Part shown: positions 1-6,793 of the stretch, one piece after another
How positions within the stretch are numbered: position 1 is the stretch's first letter
Layout: every line of letters starts with the position of its first letter
Assembly (NCBI GenBank): GCA_041485845.1
Contig: JBGPKH010000052.1
Coordinates: 1-24,348, forward strand
From: OMOG01 sp041485845
GTDB taxonomy: Bacteria; Acidobacteriota; Terriglobia; Bryobacterales; Bryobacteraceae
Direction: 5' to 3'
DNA length: 24,348 bases
The notes under the pieces: generated by a model
What the model saw: only the letters and a program-made list of their open reading frames with translations
Told to the model about the DNA's origin: nothing
Database searches by the model: none
Translations under genes and position numbers: made by a program

Positions 1-861
1 GTGGATGACGTCCTTGATGTCGTACGGCTGATTCGCCTCGGCGGGCACGAGCGTGTCGAGCCGCGGATCCATGCGGTCGGCCGGGTCGGCGCAGGCGCGC
101 CGCGGCGGATCGTCGCGGTTGTTCTGCGGCAGGTAGCTGAGCAACTCGCGGATCATGCGCAGGCATTCGGCATCGCCGGCCGCGAGGAAATGGCCCACGC
201 CGCTCACCGAGTTGTGGGTCATCGAGCCGCCGAGCGTTTCCTTGGTGACGTCTTCGTGGGTGACGGTCTTGATGACGTCGGGGCCGGTGACGAACATGTA
301 GCTGGTCCGATCCACCATGAACACGAAGTCGGTGATGGCGGGCGAATAGACGGCGCCGCCCGCGCACGGTCCCATGATGGCGGAGATCTGCGGCACCACG
401 CCGCTGGCGAGAGTATTGCGCAGGAAGATGTCGGCGTAGCCGGCCAGCGAAACGACGCCCTCCTGAATGCGCGCGCCTCCCGAGTCGTTGAGCCCAATCA
501 GAGGCGCCCCGGTCTTGAGCGCGAGATCCATGATCTTGCAGATTTTCTGCGCGTTGGTCTCGGAGAGCGAACCGCCGAAGACCGTGAAATCCTGGGCGAA
601 GACGTAGGCCAGGCGGCCCTCGATGCTGCCGTAGCCGGTGATGAAGCCGTCGCCGGGGATCACCTGCTCGTCCATGCCGAAATCGCGGCAGCGGTGTGTG
701 ACGAGCTTGTCGAGCTCTTCGAAGGAGTTCTCGTCGAGCAGCAGCTCGATGCGCTCACGCGCCGAGAGTTTGCCTTCTTTGTGCTGGCGCGCGCGGCGTT
801 CCGGTCCTCCGCCCTCTTCGGCAGCCTGGTGGCGTCGGCGCAGTTCTTCGAGGCGATTCAT
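1..861 (-). CDS. pccB: Acyl-CoA (propionyl/methylmalonyl-CoA) carboxylase beta subunit, 3' end cut by window edge
   Basis: This is the carboxyltransferase subunit of a biotin-dependent acyl-CoA carboxylase, which moves the carboxyl group from biotin to an acyl-CoA such as propionyl-CoA in the cytoplasm. The visible 287 residues begin MNRLEELRRRH and contain the family signatures KLSARERIELLLDE (about residue 30), QDFTVFGGSLSE (about 90), the oxyanion-loop motif SGGARIQEGV (about 127) and GPCAGGAVYSPAITDF (about 165). Family members are about 510-520 residues, so the C-terminal carboxyltransferase half lies beyond base 1. The ATG at 861 is the family's usual start. It has no Shine-Dalgarno but has a -10 box 7 bases upstream. 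Which acyl-CoA is used cannot be told from this half; PccB, MmdA and 12S transcarboxylase subunits look alike here. Confidence 0.93.
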   Translation of the reverse strand, partial: MNRLEELRRRHQAAEEGGGPERRARQHKEGKLSARERIELLLDENSFEELDKLVTHRCRDFGMDEQVIPGDGFITGYGSIEGRLAYVFAQDFTVFGGSLSETNAQKICKIMDLALKTGAPLIGLNDSGGARIQEGVVSLAGYADIFLRNTLASGVVPQISAIMGPCAGGAVYSPAITDFVFMVDRTSYMFVTGPDVIKTVTHEDVTKETLGGSMTHNSVSGVGHFLAAGDAECLRMIRELLSYLPQNNRDDPPRRACADPADRMDPRLDTLVPAEANQPYDIKDVIH

Positions 862-868
862 CGGGACT

Positions 869-874
869 ATTGTA
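869..874 (-). promoter_or_regulatory. -10 box for a leaderless pccB transcript
   Basis: On the minus strand a TACAAT hexamer ends 7 bases before the ATG at 861, and no purine-rich ribosome-binding site lies between. Transcription would start at or within a base or so of the start codon. The same arrangement recurs at several other genes in this window. No convincing -35 box was seen. Confidence 0.5.
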
Positions 875-889
875 ACGGTGTCTCGCAGA

Positions 890-1198
890 CTAGTGCACGG
901 CGTGAACGTTAGCGAAAGGGGTCAACGATTTTGACGCCGAACAATGACCTCGCCGTGGTAGACCGTGTCGATCATGCAGGGACTCCCGGTTCGTTACCCG
1001 CTCACCACCCAGCCGGAACGGGGAACTCAACTGCGCCAACGCTTTCACTTTCGCCTGCTCGTACGAGGCCCCCTCTTCGACTATTCTCCGTAGTTCGTCT
1101 GCAAGCATGGCGCTGACGCTGGTTCCGCGTTGAACGGCCAAGGCCCGTGCCTTTCTCACGACCTGCTTGTCGATCGCAAGAGTGATGTTCTGTTTCAT
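890..1198 (-). CDS. Orphan VapB-like (ribbon-helix-helix) antitoxin
   Basis: The N-terminus MKQNITLAIDKQVVRKARAL, followed by a short helix ending in LADELRRIVEEG, is the ribbon-helix-helix pattern of VapB/DUF6364-type antitoxins. These dimers bind DNA and normally neutralise a PIN-domain RNase encoded just downstream. The start at 1198 is preferred over an upstream one because AAAGAG stands at Shine-Dalgarno distance. After the typical family ending (RESLHDR, about residue 77) the frame runs on for about 25 residues of unrelated composition. No PIN gene follows; pccB begins 28 bases after the stop. The toxin therefore appears lost, with the reading frame running into foreign sequence. The protein could still act as a repressor at the palindrome upstream (1217-1231). 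Confidence 0.7.
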   Translation of the reverse strand: MKQNITLAIDKQVVRKARALAVQRGTSVSAMLADELRRIVEEGASYEQAKVKALAQLSSPFRLGGERVTNRESLHDRHGLPRRGHCSASKSLTPFANVHAVH

Positions 1199-1324
1199 GA
1201 AGATCTCTTTAGAGTACACGTAAAATACGTGAAGCACCCGCCGGATCACTGGCGGGTTGGGAGTTCAATGCCGGTCAGCGTACCAGGGGCGACGCGCGAA
1301 GGAGGAGGTAGCCTGGAGGAGAAC
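1199..1324. promoter_or_regulatory. Divergent toxin-antitoxin promoter region with operator palindrome and hairpin
   Basis: This gap separates the VapB-like gene (leftward) from the Phd-VapC genes (rightward). It contains a perfect inverted repeat, CACGTA-AAA-TACGTG, at 1217-1231. Its centre overlaps a plus-strand -10-like TAAAAT (1221-1226) and a minus-strand TATTTT. A second inverted repeat, ACCCGCC / GGCGGGT with an 8-base loop, occupies 1236-1257. Antitoxins of both families commonly repress their own promoters through such palindromes, so the 15-bp repeat is the likely operator. The hairpin has no T-run and is not a standard terminator. Binding itself is inferred. Confidence 0.55.
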
Positions 1325-1570
1325 ATGAAAACACACGTCGTGACCGCCACTGAGTTTAGAGCCAGGTGCCTGGCTATTCTCGGCGAGGTCGAGCAGCAGG
1401 GCGGCCCCGTCACCATCACCAGGCGGGGCGTTCCAGTCGCGGTTCTGGGGCCCGTGAAGAAGAAAGCCTTCAGGTCGTCTAAGAATGCCTTGGCGGGCAA
1501 GGGCCAGATCGTGGGCGACATCGTGAACTTCGACACGTCCCACCTTTGGGAAGCCCTGCGGAAGGAATAG
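1325..1570 (+). CDS. Phd/YefM-family antitoxin
   Basis: This 81-residue protein begins MKTHVVTATEFRARC and continues with the Phd/YefM pattern: a beta strand, helix and strand ending ITRRGVPVAVLGPVK. These dimers bind DNA with the N-terminal domain and wrap the partner toxin with the C-terminal tail, here ending SHLWEALRKE. The start at 1325 is supported by GGAGGA five to six bases upstream; a longer open frame from 1130 lacks this and adds non-family residues. It lies 9 bases before vapC, so the two are almost certainly one operon and act together. Confidence 0.88.
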   Translation: MKTHVVTATEFRARCLAILGEVEQQGGPVTITRRGVPVAVLGPVKKKAFRSSKNALAGKGQIVGDIVNFDTSHLWEALRKE

Positions 1571-1579
1571 CGTCCCACA

Positions 1580-1981
1580 GTGACAACAGAGCTCCTGTTG
1601 GACACCCACGCCGTGGTGCGCTGGCTGTTCGAGGTAGATCGACTTTCTCGCGAACAGGTCCGGGTGATCGAGGCGGCGTCTCGCCGGGGGGACCGGGTTG
1701 CTTTGAGTGCGATCACTCTGGTGGAACTTGCGGTTCTGACGAGCGACGATAAGCCCAGGCTGCGAGCGTCATTGTCGGACATCTTCGAAGAGCTTGCGGC
1801 CAATCCGTTCTTTCAGGTTCTCCCCCTGACTTACGAAATCGCTTCGGAAGTCGCCTCTCTGGCCAGCCTGCGAGATCCCGTGGATCGTACGATAGTGGCC
1901 ACGGCCCGCGTCCATCGGCTTAGGCTGGTAACCTCGGACCAGCGCATCATCGAATCCAGGCTGGTACCAGTTGTCGAGTAG
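1580..1981 (+). CDS. vapC: VapC-type PIN-domain ribonuclease toxin
   Basis: This 133-residue PIN-domain protein starts with GTG. The acidic residues expected to bind Mg/Mn are visible: D8 in LLLDTHAVV, E49 in ITLVELAVL, D99/D102 in LRDPVDRTIVATA and D120 in LVTSDQRII. VapC toxins cut tRNA or rRNA and are held inactive by the antitoxin encoded immediately upstream. All active-site positions are intact, so the module looks functional. Its stop codon (1979-1981) directly abuts the stop codon of the hpnI fragment on the other strand, so the module sits exactly at a recombination boundary. Confidence 0.92.
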   Translation: MTTELLLDTHAVVRWLFEVDRLSREQVRVIEAASRRGDRVALSAITLVELAVLTSDDKPRLRASLSDIFEELAANPFFQVLPLTYEIASEVASLASLRDPVDRTIVATARVHRLRLVTSDQRIIESRLVPVVE

Positions 1982-2354
1982 TTACCGCACCAGCTCAAAG
2001 CGCCCATCCGGCAGAAGATAGTACCGCTGCCCGCGCCACAGAATGGTGTTGCCGAAAAAGCCGGCGATCCAGACCAGAAAACTCGCGGCATCCTGGAGCG
2101 GCACGAGCCACCAAAGACGGCGCGCCAGAGGATCGCGCAGTGCGTGGCCGGCGGTGGCCCAACCGGCGGCCGCGCGGAAGATCGCAGCGACGACCACAAG
2201 AGGCCACCACGCCGGAGTCACCGCCCACAAGAGCAGCGCCAACGGCAACGGATTCGTGAATACCTGCCCGATGTATCCCCACGGCCGCGAACGCCGGGTG
2301 CTCCGATTCCAGCGCCGGCGATGCCTCAGGTTGGCCGCGAACTGCTGCGCGCCG
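1982..2354 (-). pseudogene. 3' fragment of a second hpnI-like glycosyltransferase gene
   Basis: These 373 bases align without a gap to 3598-3970, the last 124 codons of the intact hpnI-like gene. DNA identity is roughly 80-85% by eye and protein identity about 87% (16 differences). The frame is open, ends PDGRFELVR and keeps the RRWNRSTRRSRPWGY motif of the acceptor-side region. It lacks the catalytic N-terminal domain, and a stop codon lies about 40 bases upstream of the homology. Similarity stops at the stop codon on one side and inside the gene on the other. Divergence is largely silent, so this was a separately evolving functional homologue before it was truncated, not a fresh local copy. 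Confidence 0.85.
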
Positions 2355-2922
2355 TCACCAGCAGAGTTGCCCGCGCGTTCGCATCAACCCGAGGCCGTTA
2401 CAGGAAAGGGAGCAAGGCCGGAGGAGGCCTGACGCGACGCCCCGCGCCTACCTGGCAGTTATCGCCAAGAAACGAGAAACAGTGTTCGAGGCTTTGGCCT
2501 CCTGAATGGCCGAAGAGCGAATCCGCGGACGCACTGGTTCGGTTTGGTGTTACGGCCGGTGGCGCAACTTTCGTAAACGGCGTTTCTTTCGGATGATGTT
2601 TGAAAGCGCTCCAAACAAAAGTGTGAAGCGCCGTTTTTGAAATTTCGGCCGGGCTACTGCCCCTTACAGTGCAAAAATGCTTTGCAGGCGGAGCGCTGCG
2701 AAACGCCTATCTAACGCGCCATCGAGGTAATTCTGTGCCGTTTCACAAGGCTCATTACGTCGAAGTCCGTGTTCACGATTCGAAGGTCCATCACAGCCCG
2801 GCGCAGTCGAAAATGGCCGGAAAAGGCGAGGAGAAATCGCGCCGAAGAACGGAGACGGCCAATCCTGTACTGCTCATAACGTATTCATTTGAGCAGAAGT
2901 GTAAGGGAGATTGAAGAAAGCG
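2355..2922. other. Gene-poor stretch, no convincing coding sequence
   Basis: No open frame here shows the GC-rich third codon positions of neighbouring genes or a recognisable motif. Base composition is visibly less GC-rich than the rest of the window. An 8-bp inverted repeat (AAACGGCG at 2575-2582, CGCCGTTT at 2629-2636) with a 46-base spacer is followed by a short T-run. It could be a weak transcription end, but nothing else supports it. The stretch looks like decayed or imported DNA between the two hpnI copies. Confidence 0.4.
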
Positions 2923-3321
2923 TCAAGTCTGGGATCCCAAGCCAACAACACCTTCATCAAAGTCCTGCACGATCCAGTCATTTAGGCGGGCTATGATGAC
3001 ACCATGTTTCCAATTAATGTATTCGTCTCCATCGATCTGAATCGATTGATCACCGGATGAACTACTCTCTCGCAGTGTCCTGCCTATACTGGGGTTCGCA
3101 TTGCTTGGGCCGCGAGCAGGCTGTCCTCTGCGACTCTTCACCCATATAGCAGTGAGTAGTACCACTGCGACGAGCACGCCCATAAGAATCGGAGACGGCC
3201 AGCTTCCTACATCCACAGAGTCGGACCTCGGTTCTGGACTTGTATGTTCACCCAGGGCATGCGATTTGTCAAGGGCTGTTTTGTTTTGTTTTGTTTTGTG
3301 GCTCAGCAGTTTGGGTCTCAC
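2923..3321 (-). CDS. Possible small single-pass membrane protein of unknown function
   Basis: This is an open frame of 132 residues with one hydrophobic segment (about residues 44-61, SPILMGVLVAVVLLTAIWV) followed by basic residues and a soluble tail of about 70 residues ending GVVGLGSQT. No family was recognised. The GTG start at 3321 has no ribosome-binding site, and internal methionine M47 is an alternative. Third codon positions are not GC-rich, unlike the surrounding genes. The frame is therefore either recently acquired or not a gene. Its first codons run across a GTTTT pentanucleotide repeat, so gain or loss of one unit would shift the frame. Confidence 0.3.
   Translation of the reverse strand: MRPKLLSHKTKQNKTALDKSHALGEHTSPEPRSDSVDVGSWPSPILMGVLVAVVLLTAIWVKSRRGQPARGPSNANPSIGRTLRESSSSGDQSIQIDGDEYINWKHGVIIARLNDWIVQDFDEGVVGLGSQT
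3278..3298. repeat. GTTTT pentanucleotide repeat, four units
   Basis: Four perfect tandem GTTTT units followed by a further G stand out in otherwise GC-rich DNA. Short tandem arrays of this kind can change unit number by polymerase slippage. It lies within the 5' part of the doubtful minus-strand frame at 2923-3321. Confidence 0.85.
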
Positions 3322-3597
3322 GTGGGAATGAGTCGCCCCTTGGCACTGCTCCGTACAGAACGTTCCCCAGTCGCTTCCGGTTCACCCGGAAAGAAGACAA
3401 TACCTCGTGCAGGCCCCAACGGCGTCGCCGCCCGGCAGCCACTTCCGGCGCATCGCCCCGCTTGTCTTGTCCAAGGCTTTGGCCAGAATCCTGCCACTGG
3501 GCCCGGGACGTTGAAACAATACCGTGCGGAAAGGCGAGATGCGGAAACGCTTGAAACCCCGACGCTTTGCCTGTTGACGATGTCATGCCAGATAATG

Positions 3598-4722
3598 CTA
3601 GCGCACCAGCTCAAACCGCCCGTCCGGCAGAAGATAGTACTTTCGCCCGCGCCACAGAATCGTGTTGCCGAAGAACCCCGCGATCCACACGATGAAACTC
3701 GCCACGTCCTGGAGCGGCACCAGCCACCACAGGCGGCGCGCCAGCGGATCGCGCAGAGCGTGAGCGGCGGTGGCCCATCCGGCCGCGGCGCGGAGGATCG
3801 CGGTGGCCACCAGCAGCGGCCACCACGCCGGACTCGCGGTCCACAAGAGCAGCGCCAGGGGCAGCGGATTGGTGAACACCTGGCCGATGTAGCCCCACGG
3901 CCGCGAACGTCGCGTGCTGCGGTTCCAGCGCAGGCGATGCTTCAGGTTGGCGGCGAACGCCTGCGCGCCGATGCGATGCTCGATCACGTACGACGAGAGG
4001 ATCACGCCGTATCCGCGCTCGGCTGCGAGCTTGCCCATCACGAAGTCTTCGGCGAGGTAGTCCTTGACGGCGTCGAAGCCGCCGATCCGCGACAGGGTTT
4101 CACGCCGCGCCGCGATGGTCGGCCCGAGCGCGAATTTCATGCCATCGAGCATGCGCGCCACCAGCACCCCGCCGATAAACTCGGTGTTGATCCCGACGGC
4201 TTCGAGCGTCGACCAGAAGCTGCGGCCGGGCACCGCGCGGTATGGACACGTGGCGAGGCCGAGTTGGGCATCGGCGAACTCGGCAGCGATCGTAGACAGC
4301 ATGTCCGGCGTCACCCGTATATCGCTGTCGGACATTACCAGCAGGTCGTGGCTGGCCGCGGCGAGCATGCGGTCGAGGCTGAACACCTTGGCGTTCGGGT
4401 ACGGCGGCTCGCCGGTGACGATCAGGCGCGACGGTATCGCGGGATACGCCGCGCGCAGACGCTCGGCCACGGCGACCGCGGGATCTTCCAGGCTGCGCAC
4501 GGCGAACAGGATTTCGAAATGCGGATACTCCTGCGCGAAGAAAGTGCGGAGATTCTCTTCGAGGCCCTCGTCCACACCGGCCAACGGTTTCAGGATACTG
4601 ATAGGCGGGAACACGCGCGGGCCGGGCGGCCGCACGGCGCGATACCGCACGGCCGCGGCGATCGTCAGCACACAATAGACGAGCGACCCCAAAAGAAGGG
4701 CCAGCAGAGGCAGGGCGAGCAC
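3598..4722 (-). CDS. hpnI: Ceramide-glucosyltransferase-like (GT21) membrane glycosyltransferase, HpnI-type
   Basis: This 374-residue protein resembles the GT21 family, which includes ceramide glucosyltransferase and HpnI; HpnI adds N-acetylglucosamine to bacteriohopanetetrol. An N-terminal hydrophobic segment (residues 2-22) leads into the GT-A domain with ISILKPLAGVDEGLEENL (41-58), the metal-binding MSDSDIRV (D132, D134), AEDF (D226) and LRWNRSTRR (R265, W266). Hydrophobic segments follow, and the protein ends GRFELVR. The GTG at 4722 is chosen because a -10 box TACAGT ends 6 bases upstream; no ATG is available before the domain. The start lies 21 bp from the selB start on the other strand. 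A hopanoid substrate is inferred from family resemblance, and no other hopanoid gene is in view. The 276 bases downstream (3322-3597) contain no clear gene or terminator. Confidence 0.85.
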   Translation of the reverse strand: MLALPLLALLLGSLVYCVLTIAAAVRYRAVRPPGPRVFPPISILKPLAGVDEGLEENLRTFFAQEYPHFEILFAVRSLEDPAVAVAERLRAAYPAIPSRLIVTGEPPYPNAKVFSLDRMLAAASHDLLVMSDSDIRVTPDMLSTIAAEFADAQLGLATCPYRAVPGRSFWSTLEAVGINTEFIGGVLVARMLDGMKFALGPTIAARRETLSRIGGFDAVKDYLAEDFVMGKLAAERGYGVILSSYVIEHRIGAQAFAANLKHRLRWNRSTRRSRPWGYIGQVFTNPLPLALLLWTASPAWWPLLVATAILRAAAGWATAAHALRDPLARRLWWLVPLQDVASFIVWIAGFFGNTILWRGRKYYLLPDGRFELVR

Positions 4723-4743
4723 TTTTACACTGTAACAAGCGAC
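4723..4743. promoter_or_regulatory. 21-bp bidirectional start region with 11-bp palindrome
   Basis: Only 21 bases separate the hpnI GTG (minus) from the selB ATG (plus). They contain the palindrome TTACA-C-TGTAA (4725-4735). It supplies a -10-like TACACT on the plus strand (4726-4731, 12 bases before selB) and TACAGT on the minus strand (4729-4734, 6 bases before hpnI). One symmetric element could serve both genes, with any -35 contacts falling inside the opposite coding sequence. Confidence 0.45.
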
Positions 4744-6615
4744 ATGAAGCACATCATCGCCGGCACCGCCGGCCACATCGACCATGGCAAGACCGCGCTC
4801 GTCAAGGCTCTCACTGGCATCGATGCCGACCGCCTGGAGGAAGAGAAGCGCCGCGGCATCACCATCGATCTCGGCTTCGCGCACCTGCAACTGACGCCCG
4901 CGCTGCGCCTGGGCTTCGTCGACGTGCCGGGCCACGAGCGCTTCGTGAAGAACATGCTGGCGGGCGTGGGCGGAATCGACCTCGTGCTGTTGGTCATCGC
5001 GGCCGACGAATCGATCAAGCCGCAGACACGCGAGCATTTCGATATCTGCCGCCTCCTGGGCATTCCGCGGGGCATCGTGGCGCTCACCAAGGCCGACCTC
5101 GTGGATGAAGACATCCTTGGCCTGGTGCGGCTCGAAGTGGAGGAACTGGTCGCGGGTTCGTTCCTCGAAGGTGCGCCGGCCGTGGCGGTCAGTTCCACCA
5201 CGGGCGCCGGACTCGACGACCTGCGCAAGGAATTGGTCCGCGTGGCCGCCGCGGTTCCGGAGAAGAATGCGGCGGGACACTGCCGCCTGCCCATCGACCG
5301 AGTCTTTTCGATCAGGGGGTTCGGAACGGTCGCCACAGGAACGTTGATTTCGGGATCGATCCAGAAGGAGCAGGAAGTGGAGGTCTATCCCGCCGGGCGG
5401 AAGCTGCGCGTCCGCGGCGTGGAGGTCCACGGCTCGAAGTCCGACCGCGCCGTCGCCGGCCAGCGCACCGCCGTCAACCTGGCCGACATCGAGCCCGCGG
5501 AGCTGAAGCGCGGCGATGTGCTCTCCGAGCCCGGCCGTTTCCGCGCGGTGCAGAAAGTGGACTGCCGTCTCGATCTGCTGGGTTCGGCGAAGCCCTTGAA
5601 GCACCGCGCGCCGGTCCATTTTCATTCCGGCACGGCCGAGATCGAAGCGGAGGTCCGGCTGCTTGGGGGCGCGACGATCCTGAAGCCGGGCGGCACGGCG
5701 TATGCCCGCCTGGTTCTGCGCGACGCCGCGCTGCTGCTACCGGGCGACCGCTTCATCATTCGCATGTTCTCGCCGGTGGTGACGATCGGCGGGGGCGTAG
5801 TCGTAGATCCGGGAGAGCACCGCTACCGCAAAGGTGAGGACGTGCAGGCGCGCCTCGATGTGCTCGCCTCGCCGGACGCCGCCGCACGCATCGCGCTTCT
5901 GGTGCGAGAGACGGAGTGCGGCATGGGCCTGTTGGACTTGATCGCGCACACCGGGATGCAGGAGCGCGAGATCGCGCCCGCCGCCGCCCGCGCACCGCTG
6001 GTCGCCATTCCACAGCCGCAGCCCTGGTACGTGGACCGCGGCTGGTTCCAGGCGACGCGCGACCGGCTCGTCAAGACCGTCCGCCAGTTCCACGCGCAAC
6101 AGCCGCTGCTGCCGGGAATCCCCAAACAGGACCTGCGCAGCCGCGAGTTGCCCGGCGCGCCGCCATTCGTGCTGGATGCCCTCCTCGCGGATGCCAAGGA
6201 GATCGTGGTGGAAGGCGAAACCGTGCGCACGCGCGGGCACCAGGTGGTGTTAAAGGAAGACGAGGAGCAAGCGCGCGCAGCCATCGAACGCGCCTTCGAG
6301 CAGGCCGGCCTGTCGACGCCCGCGACGGCCGAGGTGCTGGCGAAATCCGGGGTGGAAGCGGCCCGTGCGCGCCGCCTGCTCGATATCCTGCTACGCGAGA
6401 AGCGCCTCGTGCGCATCAGCGAGGACCTGGTGTTTCACCGGTCGGCCATCGACAGTCTGCGCAAACTCCTGGCCCCCCGCAAAGCGCAACGTTTCAACGT
6501 CGGGACCTTCAAAGAATGGACCGGCATCTCGCGCAAGTACGCGATTCCCCTCCTGGAATATCTCGACCGCGAGCACGTGACGCGCCGCGAAGGCGATGAG
6601 CGCCTGGTGCTTTGA
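4744..6615 (+). CDS. selB: Selenocysteine-specific translation elongation factor SelB
   Basis: SelB is the GTPase that carries selenocysteyl-tRNA to UGA codons marked by a SECIS hairpin. This 623-residue protein shows the G1 loop GHIDHGKT (10-17), the G2 region RRGITIDLGFA, G3 DVPGHE (60-65) and G4 TKAD (115-118). Beta-barrel domains follow (IDRVFSIRGFGTVATGT, VRGVEVHGS), then the C-terminal winged-helix repeats that read the SECIS, ending TFKEWTGISRKYAIPLLEYLD. Length is normal for the family. The ATG at 4744 is chosen because everything upstream in frame is antisense to hpnI. No selA, selC or selD lies in the window, so a selenocysteine pathway elsewhere in the genome is implied, not shown. 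Confidence 0.95.
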   Translation: MKHIIAGTAGHIDHGKTALVKALTGIDADRLEEEKRRGITIDLGFAHLQLTPALRLGFVDVPGHERFVKNMLAGVGGIDLVLLVIAADESIKPQTREHFDICRLLGIPRGIVALTKADLVDEDILGLVRLEVEELVAGSFLEGAPAVAVSSTTGAGLDDLRKELVRVAAAVPEKNAAGHCRLPIDRVFSIRGFGTVATGTLISGSIQKEQEVEVYPAGRKLRVRGVEVHGSKSDRAVAGQRTAVNLADIEPAELKRGDVLSEPGRFRAVQKVDCRLDLLGSAKPLKHRAPVHFHSGTAEIEAEVRLLGGATILKPGGTAYARLVLRDAALLLPGDRFIIRMFSPVVTIGGGVVVDPGEHRYRKGEDVQARLDVLASPDAAARIALLVRETECGMGLLDLIAHTGMQEREIAPAAARAPLVAIPQPQPWYVDRGWFQATRDRLVKTVRQFHAQQPLLPGIPKQDLRSRELPGAPPFVLDALLADAKEIVVEGETVRTRGHQVVLKEDEEQARAAIERAFEQAGLSTPATAEVLAKSGVEAARARRLLDILLREKRLVRISEDLVFHRSAIDSLRKLLAPRKAQRFNVGTFKEWTGISRKYAIPLLEYLDREHVTRREGDERLVL

Positions 6616-6621
6616 GGACAG

Positions 6622-6636
6622 GCCGGGAGGCCCGGC
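6622..6636 (+). terminator. Short hairpin just after selB
   Basis: GCCGGG-AGG-CCCGGC forms a 6-bp GC-only stem beginning 7 bases after the selB stop codon. There is no T-run, so if it ends transcription it does so weakly or with help from Rho. It lies in a 178-bp gap between the converging selB and M56 peptidase genes. Confidence 0.3.
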
Positions 6637-6793
6637 ACCGCGTTGATGTTTCACTGGCAGAGCAGGCGCCGCGAGATGTTCCCCACATAGGAACTTCGAA
6701 AAACGTGTGCCGCCCGACCATCCGCCGGATGCCCGGCGCTGTACTGGCACGACGCTGGCATACGGCGCCGCTACTGCCACGGATCGTATTTGG

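Noticed and set aside
1..912. A 303-codon plus-strand frame
   Set aside because: It is the mirror of the carboxylase beta subunit on the minus strand; GC-rich third positions keep the antisense open.
890..960. A toxin gene following the VapB-like antitoxin, starting at the ATG near 979
   Set aside because: The alternative frame encodes only about 17 residues (MIDTVYHGEVIVRRQNR) before a stop and shows no PIN motif.
2669..2914. An 81-codon plus-strand frame
   Set aside because: It has no ribosome-binding site, no motif and no coding-like third positions.
2851..3200. A 12-bp direct repeat CGGAGACGGCCA
   Set aside because: Two short copies with unrelated flanks are compatible with chance and do not bound any feature.
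3244..4743. A 500-codon in-frame extension upstream of selB
   Set aside because: It is antisense to the intact hpnI-like gene, has no family resemblance, and SelB's own start motif begins at 4744.
4723..5625. A 300-codon in-frame extension upstream of hpnI
   Set aside because: It is antisense to the selB GTPase domain; the hydrophobic N-terminus at 4722 is the natural start.
6616..6793. A tRNA-Sec gene (selC) next to selB
   Set aside because: No long acceptor/variable-arm cloverleaf with a UCA anticodon could be found in this gap or elsewhere in the window.
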